From: an uncultured Verrucomicrobiota bacterium
GTDB lineage: Bacteria > Verrucomicrobiota > Verrucomicrobiia > Opitutales > Seribacteraceae
Assembly: GCA_902580225.1 (NCBI GenBank)
Contig: CACHJU010000024.1
Location: 1-33,597, forward strand
Reading direction: 5' to 3'
DNA length: 33,597 nt
Shown here piece by piece: positions 17,801 through 25,985 of the stretch (the first letter of the stretch is position 1; each line of letters begins with the position of its first letter). A program made the translations under genes and the position numbers. The notes below the pieces were generated by a model that worked only from the letters and a program-made list of their open reading frames with translations, had not been told where the DNA came from and did no database searches.

Positions 17801-19240
17801 CTATTTAAACCGGAGTTTCTTTTCCTTCAGGGCGGGTTCCTTAAATTTACTCATCTGCCTTTTTAACTCGCTCGCTAGTCGGTTGAATTGAGCGACATAT
17901 TCATCCCGGCCATAATAATTCATCAGTTCATCCGGGTCCTTTTCAAGATCAAACAACCATGGCTGATCGGAGCTGGAAATCACCAGTTTATAACGGCGGT
18001 CAAACGCAGCCACCCAAGCTCCACCCGAATGTCGGACATAAACGATACGGTCCTTGGCAATTTCTTTTTTCTTGTTGGTGTAGGCAGTCGAAGCATCCAA
18101 TCCATGCATCGTAGGCAAACCTTCAGTAATTGCCATCAGGCCCATCAGGCTTGGAAAAAAGTCGACTGTTGTATACGAAGTGTGAATCACCTTTCCGGCG
18201 GGAACTTTCGCCGGGTAGCGCAAAACGAAAGGAATCCCCACCGAAGTCCTGTAAGGTAGCCCTTTGTTCATTCGGCAATGTTCGCACATCATGTCTCCAT
18301 GATCCGAGGTGAAGACTACAATTGTATTCTCAGTCAATTCATTTTCATTCAAAAAAGTAAGGATCTTACCCACATTGTCGTCAATGCAGCGAACCATCCC
18401 AAAATACTTGGACAAGGTTGTCTGACTAAGCTTTTTCACCGCATTGGACGCCCCGCTCACCCAACCCGGACGGTTCTGCAAAGCGGCCAACACCTTGCGC
18501 ATGGTAACGGGTTGCTGGAAGGTCAAATGGTCGTACATGGTATCGTAGGGAGCCCGAACTGTATTGGGTCCATGAGGATCGGGCAACGCAAGCATCATAC
18601 AGAAAGGCTTGTCCTTGTCTCGTTCCAGAATCTCCAAAGAACGGTCGACCAGCCAGTCGGTGGCGAAACTCTTTTCATCCGCATCACTTAAATCGTAGAC
18701 CGGCTTTCCATTCTTCTTGGTCGCTACCCGAGGTCCATCTTTGGTCATTTCAAATTTCTTCCAATGCCCACGGTTGAACATGAAGCGATTATCGGAAAAC
18801 CCGAACTTCCGTGCCGGTGACCACCCGGGCTTAGCATCTCCATCCAAGTGCCACTTACCCAAATACGAGGTGGCGTATCCACGCTTACGAAGAACTTCGG
18901 CAAAAGTAACGATGGAATCCTTCAGCGGCAGGTTGTTGCTTGGCGAACCGGTAGCCTGAGGATAAAGTCCGGATATCCAAGATGCTCGCGACGGTGTACA
19001 CACCGGAGAAGCCGCAAAGTAATTGGTGCAAATCAGTCCATCCCTAGCCAAGGAGTCGATATGCGGAGTATCCACTTTATTCCCCTTACCCCAGACGAAG
19101 GCCTGATCCTCACTCATCTGCTCTCGGTAGCAACCAAGCGTGCGTATATTATGCTCGTCCGTTTGAATAATGATCACATTGGGTTGAGTTAGCCCAAAGG
19201 AGATTAGAGGTAAAAATAGAATGGAGAAGAGAACCCTCAT
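17801..19240 (-). CDS. Sulfatase B (S1 family, CTPSR active site)
   Basis: A 479-residue exported sulfatase. The signal peptide is MRVLFSILFLPLISFGLTQ. The formylglycine motif is C81-T-P-S-R85 followed by ASWISGLYPQ. Metal ligands are suggested by D28 (QTDEH) and by SDHGDMM, with a nearby basic PYRTSVGIPF segment in the active site. The C-terminal part has the typical FDLEKDPDELMNYYG motif. It lies 16 bp behind the sialate O-acetylesterase gene, so the two are almost certainly co-transcribed. It would remove sulfate from an extracellular or periplasmic glycan. The DEH rather than DD metal motif and the EHCRM segment resemble the choline sulfatase/iduronate-2-sulfatase-like branch, but I cannot assign the substrate. 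Confidence 0.9.
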   Translation of the reverse strand: MRVLFSILFLPLISFGLTQPNVIIIQTDEHNIRTLGCYREQMSEDQAFVWGKGNKVDTPHIDSLARDGLICTNYFAASPVCTPSRASWISGLYPQATGSPSNNLPLKDSIVTFAEVLRKRGYATSYLGKWHLDGDAKPGWSPARKFGFSDNRFMFNRGHWKKFEMTKDGPRVATKKNGKPVYDLSDADEKSFATDWLVDRSLEILERDKDKPFCMMLALPDPHGPNTVRAPYDTMYDHLTFQQPVTMRKVLAALQNRPGWVSGASNAVKKLSQTTLSKYFGMVRCIDDNVGKILTFLNENELTENTIVVFTSDHGDMMCEHCRMNKGLPYRTSVGIPFVLRYPAKVPAGKVIHTSYTTVDFFPSLMGLMAITEGLPTMHGLDASTAYTNKKKEIAKDRIVYVRHSGGAWVAAFDRRYKLVISSSDQPWLFDLEKDPDELMNYYGRDEYVAQFNRLASELKRQMSKFKEPALKEKKLRFK

Positions 19241-19256
19241 ATAAAATTGAATAAGT

Positions 19257-20951
19257 TTATTCTTTTATTTCGGGACGGTTCCAATCTTTGGATTGATAAC
19301 CCTTTGGTTTTTTCGGTTTATTTACCTCGACCACTTCCGCCTTCGGATCAAAAAGTGGCCAATCATCGGTCCGAAAGGGAGAAGCGGGAAATCCTTCTTG
19401 ATTATAAAGTAGATTACGACCGGATGGATTCATCGCCCATGCATAACGCACCGCAACCGGTTTTTTCACTTTGAGGGAAGACAGGATTACTGAATCCTGG
19501 TCAATTTTGGCATCCGCCCACTGCCAAACTCGATCCTCACCCGCAATCGCAAAAGAATCAATTTTCCCTTTGTGTCCAGCCATCAGACCTGATCCAATCG
19601 ATTCAAACCGAAGAACAACCTTTGACCCATCCTGAGAGAACTCTGAAAAAATCGGCCCTTCATGTACGATAGGAAACCCATATGTCTTACCCAACGCGAG
19701 ATACGCATGGCGCAACCCGATTGGCTTTTTGTTTTTGGGATGAAGCTCAATCGCATCTCCTGTGTCTATACTCACCGCCATACCGGTGTTGTAAACTTCC
19801 TGTGACACCTTTTGCATACTCTCGCGACTTACTGCCCAGCTTGCCTCCACTCCTTCCACAGGTTTGCTTTGAGGAGGATTCCAACTCGGTAACTGGGTAA
19901 AATAAACAGGAAACCCATCGCTCACGGCCCCCCAGGATTCACCATGCCAGGTGTTCCGGTAATGCCCGATCAGTTGCTTTAATTGATTCGCATAGTGTTC
20001 AGCCTGTGGTGCATTCTTGGCATTTCTTTCCCCCTGATACCAGATCATTCCACGAATCGCGTAAGGACGAACAGGAACAATCATTGCATTGTAAATATGC
20101 CCGGGATATTGATGCCCCAGATTGGGAGGCTTGGTGATAATCGGCGGAGACAAAGACCTGGTCGGATTTTTCATCGTCTCTCCTCGGTCTATTTTTTCAT
20201 TATAGACCTTCAGTTCAGCAGTGTGATCAGCCAACGCTTTTTGTTTAGTCTGCCCACGCTTGACCAGACGCATCGACCCCTCGTCGAGTGCATTTTTATG
20301 AGCGATTGTCCGTGGATCTCCAGACTGGATACTCCAAGGCATCCAACCCTCAATCGGAGTGCCCGCAAAAGCACGCTGAATGATCCCGACCGGTACCCCT
20401 AACTCCTGATGCAATTTCTTGCCAAAATAATAAGACACCGCTGAGGTTTCGGCGGCGGCATTGGGATCACAGGGCTTCCATTTTGCCAAACGGTCACGGT
20501 TCTCCTGCAAGGGTTCATGCCAGTGTTCACGGGCTGATTTGAATATCCTGAAATCGGGTAAGTTGACCGATTCCTCCTTCTCCGCCTCAAAAGAATTTCC
20601 CATGGACCAGCCCATATTGGACTGGCCAGCGCAAAGCCAAACTTCCCCGACAGCCACATTTTTTAGAACGATCCGGTTAGTCCCTTCGACCGTCACCTCA
20701 TGCCCGGTACCTGCTTTGGATGTGTATGAAATAACCATCCATCGACCGTTTTCTTCCGCGGTTGTAGTATCAGTTGAGCCCCAACTGGTCGAAACCGTGA
20801 CTTTTTCTCCCGGATCCGCCCAGCCCCATATCGGATTTCCAACCCCTTGCTGGAAAACGGAATGATCCGAAAAAAGTGCCGGCAACCGGACTTTTGCCCA
20901 TAATGCAAAAGAGATAAAAAAACCGGCACAAATAAAAATTAGGGTTTTCAT
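19257..20951 (-). CDS. Sialate O-acetylesterase-like esterase (SASA domain), copy 1
   Basis: A 564-residue exported esterase. The signal peptide spans about residues 1-19. An N-terminal beta domain (FSDHSVFQQG, IWGWADPGEKVTVS) precedes the SGNH core with catalytic S111 in CAGQSNMGW, a GMIWYQGERNAKNA block, and a late Asp/His pair in DTGDAIELHPKNK. This architecture is that of sialate 9-O-acetylesterases and relatives that deacetylate plant or algal polysaccharides. It starts 3 bp after the SGNH esterase gene and is followed within 16 bp by sulfatase B. Removing O-acetyl groups so that sulfatases and lyases can reach the glycan is the likely role. A second copy lies at 25986-27437. Confidence 0.9.
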   Translation of the reverse strand: MKTLIFICAGFFISFALWAKVRLPALFSDHSVFQQGVGNPIWGWADPGEKVTVSTSWGSTDTTTAEENGRWMVISYTSKAGTGHEVTVEGTNRIVLKNVAVGEVWLCAGQSNMGWSMGNSFEAEKEESVNLPDFRIFKSAREHWHEPLQENRDRLAKWKPCDPNAAAETSAVSYYFGKKLHQELGVPVGIIQRAFAGTPIEGWMPWSIQSGDPRTIAHKNALDEGSMRLVKRGQTKQKALADHTAELKVYNEKIDRGETMKNPTRSLSPPIITKPPNLGHQYPGHIYNAMIVPVRPYAIRGMIWYQGERNAKNAPQAEHYANQLKQLIGHYRNTWHGESWGAVSDGFPVYFTQLPSWNPPQSKPVEGVEASWAVSRESMQKVSQEVYNTGMAVSIDTGDAIELHPKNKKPIGLRHAYLALGKTYGFPIVHEGPIFSEFSQDGSKVVLRFESIGSGLMAGHKGKIDSFAIAGEDRVWQWADAKIDQDSVILSSLKVKKPVAVRYAWAMNPSGRNLLYNQEGFPASPFRTDDWPLFDPKAEVVEVNKPKKPKGYQSKDWNRPEIKE

Positions 20952-20954
20952 AAT

Positions 20955-21665
20955 TTACTCCTTGATAGTATGAATGCAGGCTTGAGCAAAACGCCTACCT
21001 AGAATTTTGTACCCCTCTGCGGAATAATGAAGATCATTTTTAATTTCCCGACCTTTCCGATTCTTCCCGTCATTCAAATCATCCGTATCCACCCAGGTAA
21101 ATTTCGGACTGGAATCCGCTACCCGGACCTGTATTTCTCTGACCTTGGTCCAATGGGAATATTTTTTATTAGCCATATCAAAATCACTGAGGCGACCAAT
21201 CACAAAAGCAAGTTCACTCTTTTTCCACTTTAAATCTTTGGCCAACTGAGCATGAAGACCCAAGAGAGCCTCTTCGTAGAGATCACCCCATCCCATCTTT
21301 GCATCTCTCTCCCCTTGCATCCACACAAAGTTTACGCTGGCCAGAATTTGCCCCTGGATTGCTGGTTTTACTTTGCTCATCAACCGGTCATACAGATCGC
21401 CTGTTTGCTCCATCTGATTTCCCTCGGGATCCTTCCATTCTTTACACCATCGGTGGATAGGTTGTCCACCCAATGCATCCTGGACAATGATTACCTTTGA
21501 CTTCCCTAATGCCTCCTCCACCGCCGGAGTGAAAGCTTCATCCGGACGGTGTCCCTGCATATTAGACTGTCCGGACAGGATGAAAAGGTGTTTAGCATTG
21601 TTTTCCCCCAGACAGACTGAAGAAAAGGATAACGCTGAAAGGATAAAGATGGCATGGGCAGTCAT
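20955..21665 (-). CDS. Short SGNH/SASA esterase (carbohydrate esterase family 6-like)
   Basis: A 236-residue exported SGNH hydrolase. The signal peptide is at 1-20. The catalytic Ser34 is in LSGQSNMQGH; ALGGQPIHRW provides the oxyanion block; VWMQGERDAKMGWG is the third block; the terminal HYSAEGYKILGRRFA supplies the catalytic His. Size and motifs match single-domain SASA/CE6 acetyl esterases, which act on xylan or other acetylated polysaccharides. It lies 23 bp after sulfatase C and 3 bp before the larger sialate O-acetylesterase, so it is an integral part of the operon. The two adjacent esterases probably act on different positions of the same glycan; this is inferred. Confidence 0.87.
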   Translation of the reverse strand: MTAHAIFILSALSFSSVCLGENNAKHLFILSGQSNMQGHRPDEAFTPAVEEALGKSKVIIVQDALGGQPIHRWCKEWKDPEGNQMEQTGDLYDRLMSKVKPAIQGQILASVNFVWMQGERDAKMGWGDLYEEALLGLHAQLAKDLKWKKSELAFVIGRLSDFDMANKKYSHWTKVREIQVRVADSSPKFTWVDTDDLNDGKNRKGREIKNDLHYSAEGYKILGRRFAQACIHTIKE

Positions 21666-21688
21666 AACAAAATAAGTTGAATTTTAAT

Positions 21689-23218
21689 TCAGGATTTCTT
21701 CTTTTCTTTTTTAGACTTGGTGGAGGACTTCTCTTTAACTCGCCGGGTATTGGCTTCCTCTTCTAGTTTTTGAATGTAAGCTTCCACAAATTCTGGATCA
21801 TCGCGTCTACGGAAACACTCGAGTATCGGATCATTCGTTCTCTCCATCCACTCTTCAAGGGATGCCTGTAGTTTGATCTTAGTCTTTTCTTGAGTCACAT
21901 AGTCAATCAGGTTTTCCAGACAGTCCGGATCCTTGTTAACCTGATATAACTCCTCGGGCACACGGAAACGGTAAAGTTCGAGACGTTTGTTCATCTCCTC
22001 ATCTTCTTCAGACAATTTGATCATACGCTTACAAGTCACTGTTCCATTAGTAGCGGTTGCAAAAATCCGTTCTCCGTTCGACCATGGATTAAATAGGTAA
22101 AGGTGGGTCTTGCTCTGGATTGCCCGCATCGGATCACGGGAACGCCCCGCATTTTCATTATACTCTTTAATTATATAATCCCGGTCTTCCTGCTTTTCGC
22201 CCCGTAATAGCGGGAGGAAGGAACGCCCGTCCTGCCGTTTGGGCTTCGCAATCCCAAGTGAATCCAAAACGGTGGGGAGAAGATCAAGGATTGAGACCAT
22301 ATGACGTTTTTCAACTTTACCCGCCTGCGTGGTTCCGGGCAGGCGAACCATAAGTGGTGTTCTTGTGCTATGGTGGTAAAGCTGAGTCTTGGCAAAAGGA
22401 AGTGGCATTCCATGATCCGACAGAAAAACGATCATTGTGTTCTCCCACTGACCACTTTTTTTTAACGCCTTCAACACTTCATTCAGGCAATCATCGGCCC
22501 GCCGTACACTGCTATAATAAAGGGCAAGTTCTTCGCGAACTTCAGAATCCTCAAATAAAAAGCCCGGTACGGGTACTTCTTCAGCCGTGTAAATACGACT
22601 GGGAATATACGGATCCTCACCCCCACCCCGGACCTGGCTCCAGAAAGGTTTGTGTGGATCGGAAATATTTATGGAGAGAAAGAAAGGTTTCCCAGACTTT
22701 TTCGCTGTTTCAATTCCCCGTGAAGTCGATTCTCCATATGCTTTGGCATCTTTAATGTGAGCCTTTTTCCCGGAGGGAGAAATGGTCAGATCATCATCCC
22801 AAGCATATGGTTGATAGGGACTGGAATGGGTTACCTTTCCATGGATTCCGGCATAGTATCCCGCTTCCTTAAGTAAATCTACCATATGAGGCCAGCCCGG
22901 ATCAGTCACTTTATAAAAGCCCTCTACTTTATTATTATGGGAAATTAATCCGGAAAACATTACATTTCGACAGGGGTTACAATTTCCCACCGTTACATGG
23001 GCATGTTCGAACCGGAGGGATTGAGAAGCCAGTCGATCCATCGTGGGAGTGGTTCCCTCCAATTCACACCCGTATACACCGACTGAATCACAGCTCATAT
23101 CATCGACCGTTATTAGTAATAGATTAAGGGGCTTATCTTTGGAATTCAAAAACAAGCATGAGAAAAGAAGTTGGCTTAGGCAAAAAAAGGTCCAAGTTCG
23201 AAAGCAAAATAATTTCAT
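21689..23218 (-). CDS. Sulfatase C (S1 family, variant CNPCR active site)
   Basis: A 509-residue exported sulfatase. The N-terminus has a hydrophobic segment ending in LFSC, so it could be a lipoprotein at C21 or carry a normal signal peptide. Metal ligands D39-D40 (TVDDMSCDS) and LSDHGMPLPF are present. The formylglycine site reads C80-N-P-C-R84, with Cys replacing the usual Ser. The family tail is complete and is followed by a Lys/Glu-rich extension (KSKKEKKKS at the very end) not found on the other sulfatases here. General pattern (NCNPCRNVMFSG, HNNKVEGFY, SDPHKPF) resembles heparan N-sulfatase/iduronate-sulfatase-like enzymes. It appears to open the tightly spaced run that continues to sulfatase A. 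Confidence 0.88.
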   Translation of the reverse strand: MKLFCFRTWTFFCLSQLLFSCLFLNSKDKPLNLLLITVDDMSCDSVGVYGCELEGTTPTMDRLASQSLRFEHAHVTVGNCNPCRNVMFSGLISHNNKVEGFYKVTDPGWPHMVDLLKEAGYYAGIHGKVTHSSPYQPYAWDDDLTISPSGKKAHIKDAKAYGESTSRGIETAKKSGKPFFLSINISDPHKPFWSQVRGGGEDPYIPSRIYTAEEVPVPGFLFEDSEVREELALYYSSVRRADDCLNEVLKALKKSGQWENTMIVFLSDHGMPLPFAKTQLYHHSTRTPLMVRLPGTTQAGKVEKRHMVSILDLLPTVLDSLGIAKPKRQDGRSFLPLLRGEKQEDRDYIIKEYNENAGRSRDPMRAIQSKTHLYLFNPWSNGERIFATATNGTVTCKRMIKLSEEDEEMNKRLELYRFRVPEELYQVNKDPDCLENLIDYVTQEKTKIKLQASLEEWMERTNDPILECFRRRDDPEFVEAYIQKLEEEANTRRVKEKSSTKSKKEKKKS

Positions 23219-23256
23219 AACAGGTAAAAACGAAATAAAAGGGTGATAGTTCTACA

Positions 23257-23273
23257 CAAAGACAATGTCTTTG
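23257..23273. repeat. Short inverted repeat upstream of sulfatase C
   Basis: A perfect 7-bp stem (CAAAGAC / GTCTTTG) with a 3-base loop lies 39 bases upstream of the sulfatase C start. Two further 5-bp inverted repeats follow (ACCAA/TTGGT near 23283-23296 and CCGAA/TTCGG at 23301-23313). The first lacks a U-tract on either strand. These could be the end signal of the broken SIMPL gene or an operator for the sulfatase operon; neither is proven. Confidence 0.3.
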
Positions 23274-23326
23274 AAAGATCAACCAAATGATTGGTATTCA
23301 CCGAAAAATTCGGGGAAGACAAATCG

Positions 23327-24048
23327 TTAATTCCCTATCTTGAATTCAATCGTAACTACGAGTTTAACGACTTTTTCAATCGTCTCCGTATCAAAGATTC
23401 CGTAACTCGAGGTACGAGTGGAATTCGGCTTGGTGATTTGAATAACCCCCTGTCTGGCCGAAACTAGGGAACCCAGTTTTTTCCCTGAACTCTTGGTCAT
23501 AATCTCGGCTCGATCCCGTCCATTTTTTATGGACCGCTTCATAAGATTAATTTTTACTTCATCTAAATTTGAAACAAAAAGTCGGGCCTACTCAAAGTAA
23601 GTCGAATTCCTTCGCCGTTCAAATCATACAACTTCCGGGATAGACGATCCAACTCTTGAACCTTTGCACTGTTAACCCGTAAACTTCTGGCTGCGGTAAC
23701 ATATTCAATCTCATTTGTCCGATTCCTTTTTCATTTAATTTTTTTGGTCTCGCTGAGGGAGGAGGAGAGCACAACCATTTCCAAATTTTCCCCCAGCACT
23801 TCTTCCACAAGCACACGCACCGCATCCAAAGATTCCCTAGCTTTTTTGTAGGCTCTTCCATTTTCATCACCTTTTTCCGAAATGCGCACCGTTTAATTCC
23901 CTTGGTCAGCCGAAACTTTACTCTCTGCATACCCCTTAACCATGATTGGTTCGGCATGCTGGATCATAAACCAGGGCTTTGAAATAATGAAGGCGGCTCC
24001 AACAATGCCAACCACCACGGAAAAGGGCATCAATATATTTTTATTCAT
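23327..24048 (-). pseudogene. Broken SIMPL-domain (DUF541) protein gene
   Basis: Reading the minus strand from the ATG at 24048 gives an N-terminal membrane anchor (MNKNILMPFSVVVGIVGAAF), then VKGYAESKVSADQGN and an in-frame TAA at 23893-23895. It continues with TVRISEKGDENG and VEEVLGENL. A TGA at 23731-23733 follows, beside an A7 run (23739-23745). The frame resumes with NRTNEIEYVTAARSLRV, breaks by -1 at about 23570, and ends with LVSARQGVIQITKPNS and the stop at 23327. These blocks match the whole length (about 240 residues) of periplasmic SIMPL proteins. The 722-nt span implies a net loss of one base. The gene lies 56 bp behind sulfatase D. It is either genuine decay or several sequencing errors. 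Function of intact relatives is poorly known (envelope or oxidative stress). Confidence 0.82.
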
Positions 24049-24104
24049 TTGAGTAACCAATCTTTTTTTTAGATGTATGAATAATATTCATTGTTCAATC
24101 TTTC

Positions 24105-25511
24105 TTAAAAAAGATGTTTTCCGGACTTGGCGGCTTGATGGGCTTTTTTTGTATCCAATAAAATACCCGGATCCCCCTCCGCCTTCATCCATTTTTTCAG
24201 TTCTTTTTGCATCTCACCGATTTGTTCCGCATACTTTTCCTCCTTCACCAAATTATTCATTTCGTAACGATCCTGACCGGTATGATAGAATTCCTTGGAT
24301 GGACGGGACTGGTAACGCTTAACCAGTTTATAAATCTGAGGCTTTGCCCAAGCATCCCTCACCCAGGTCGCCCAATATGGATTGTTCAGCACCGCGTTCC
24401 CTTTCAACCCCATCAAATGCTTTTCAATATAAAGCTCATTTGGAGTAAGATTGAGAATCAGACGATGGGTGCCATCCGATATCGTACGAATAGGATAAGG
24501 CGGGCCCTCCGGAAAGTTGTTGTGCATGCCGTAAACATATTTTCGGTGCTCTTTCTTTTCACTCCTTAAAACCTCGGCAAAACTTGACCCGTCCAGACTC
24601 ATCGGTTTTCCATTGGCCAATTCCAGTAATGTGGGCAATACATCCGCGTACTGGATCAGAGCATCAGTCCGAGCACCTGCTCTCACTTTTCCGGGCCAAC
24701 GGACAATTAAGGCGGTATGCAACCCGGTGTCCCAGGTGGTCCATTTACATCCCGGAAACTGGGAACCCTGTTCAGAACTGAACAAAACGAGGGTCTCCTT
24801 ATGCTTACCGGTACTTTCAAGTGTATCCAAAATTTCTCCCAACTGACTGTCCATGTAGGTAATCTCGGCTAGGTATTTTGAAAAGTCTTCCCGGGTTCGC
24901 GGAGTATCAGCGATATTGGGCGGAAGTACAAGTTTCTTGGGCGGGTATTGAGATGCATCCCCCATCACCCAGGGGACATGGGGTTCGGTAAGGGCAATCA
25001 CGAGGCAGAAAGGCTCATCTCCCTTGCCTTCAATAAACTTACGAGTCGGACTCAGGTCGTGGTCAAAGGTTGGATTTCGTACACAGTTTGGATCAAATCC
25101 CTCAATTTTTTCAAAGGGAAAAACATGGGTTGGTCGGATGTGGGTCTTTCCTGCCAGGCCAACTCGATAACCTAATTTTTTTAGCATCTGAGGCATTCCG
25201 CTGATTTCAGGGCGGCAACCGGAATGATTCCATGCACTCCCATTACTCATCGGATACAAACCGGAATACAATTCCGCACGGCAGGGCTGACACATCGATG
25301 AGGAGACATAGGCTTTATTAAAAACCATTCCCTCGGACGCGAGTTTATCCAAATGCGGGGTGCGAGCATTTTCCCCTCCGTAGAGAGGAAGGTCATTGTA
25401 AGTACAGTCATCCGCCAGAATGATCATAAAATTCAGCGGGTCTTTTGAATGAACAGGGGTAAAGAAAAAAAGAAAAAGAGACAAAATATACAAAGTGGAA
25501 AAAGCTTTCAT
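24105..25511 (-). CDS. Sulfatase D (S1 family, variant CQPCR active site)
   Basis: A 468-residue exported sulfatase. The signal peptide (about 1-22) has a long hydrophobic run (FSTLYILSLFLFFFTPV). Metal ligands D34-D35 are in IILADDCTYND. The formylglycine site is C74-Q-P-C-R78 followed by AELYSGLYPMSNG; the Ser of the usual motif is Cys, as in sulfatase C. SSEQGSQFPGCKW carries the later metal-binding block, with Glu-Gln where most relatives have Asp-Asn or Asp-His. The C-terminus has the usual ELYDL-like segment (DRYEMNNLVKEEKYAEQ). It stands at the upstream end of the cluster, followed by the broken SIMPL gene. Activity would depend on a formylglycine-generating enzyme encoded elsewhere. 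Confidence 0.88.
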   Translation of the reverse strand: MKAFSTLYILSLFLFFFTPVHSKDPLNFMIILADDCTYNDLPLYGGENARTPHLDKLASEGMVFNKAYVSSSMCQPCRAELYSGLYPMSNGSAWNHSGCRPEISGMPQMLKKLGYRVGLAGKTHIRPTHVFPFEKIEGFDPNCVRNPTFDHDLSPTRKFIEGKGDEPFCLVIALTEPHVPWVMGDASQYPPKKLVLPPNIADTPRTREDFSKYLAEITYMDSQLGEILDTLESTGKHKETLVLFSSEQGSQFPGCKWTTWDTGLHTALIVRWPGKVRAGARTDALIQYADVLPTLLELANGKPMSLDGSSFAEVLRSEKKEHRKYVYGMHNNFPEGPPYPIRTISDGTHRLILNLTPNELYIEKHLMGLKGNAVLNNPYWATWVRDAWAKPQIYKLVKRYQSRPSKEFYHTGQDRYEMNNLVKEEKYAEQIGEMQKELKKWMKAEGDPGILLDTKKAHQAAKSGKHLF

Positions 25512-25593
25512 TATGATATGCTACCCTTTCAGATTCACTTTTACCAAACTAATCAATAGGGAAATTACGGTAGATAAAAAAATGGCCCTTAAG

Positions 25594-25615
25594 CCGGTAC
25601 TACTATGAATACCGG
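25594..25615. repeat. Inverted repeat CCGGTA...TACCGG in the divergent region
   Basis: A perfect 6-bp stem (CCGGTA / TACCGG) encloses a 10-base loop, 34 bases before the small open frame and 83 bases upstream of sulfatase D. It is flanked by loosely pairing CTTAAG and CCTAAG. It could be an operator or an RNA hairpin. I could not match it to a riboswitch class. Confidence 0.35.
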
Positions 25616-25648
25616 GAAGCCTAAGGATCTCCCCGTCCCAATGAGGTA

Positions 25649-25870
25649 ATGATTGAAATTCAAAAAATTATGGTTTTCGAAAACGAAAAAGGAGTTAAGG
25701 TCGAATTAGTTGAATTAAAACTCTGGCAAATACACGAGGTGAAAATTAAGAATTTAAAATCCAGTGAAAATGGAAATCTTGCCAATAATTACATTGTATA
25801 TACCACAAACCGGTTGCTCGATAATACTCCAAGCACCCCCCTTCAAATAAAAAAGCAGAGAAAAAACTAA
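25649..25870 (+). CDS. Possible small hypothetical protein, 73 aa
   Basis: An ATG-initiated frame of 73 codons in the divergent region. The product is rich in Glu, Lys and Asn, with alternating beta-like segments (MVFENEKGVKVELVELKLW) and a basic end (QIKKQRKN). It has no signal peptide or membrane segment, and I recognise no family. The nearest purine-rich sequence (GAGG) is too close to the ATG to be a good ribosome binding site. It may be a real small gene or a chance open frame in AT-rich DNA. Confidence 0.25.
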   Translation: MIEIQKIMVFENEKGVKVELVELKLWQIHEVKIKNLKSSENGNLANNYIVYTTNRLLDNTPSTPLQIKKQRKN

Positions 25871-25985
25871 TTCCCTGATTTCAATTTTCTTTCCTCCCAA
25901 CCTTTTTTTCATTGCCCGTTCTCAAATAATTTCGTTATTGCGAAAGAAGTTTTCTTTCAACCAATCCATAAACCCATTCCTAACC

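Larger units (their letters stand above)
25512..25985. other. Divergent intergenic region between sulfatase D and esterase copy 2
   Basis: This 474-bp stretch separates the leftward sulfatase run from the rightward esterase and must hold at least two promoters. I could not find a convincing -35/-10 pair on either strand. It contains a 6-bp GC-rich hairpin at 25594-25615 and one small AT-rich open frame at 25649-25870. A TTG at 25938 would extend the esterase frame upstream, but the ATG at 25986 is preferred. Confidence 0.6.

Noticed and set aside
25580-25650. Possible cobalamin-type or other riboswitch around the CCGGTA hairpin
   Set aside because: It has an AAGCCGGT-like start, but no B12 box or other class-specific core could be found, so it is listed only as a hairpin.
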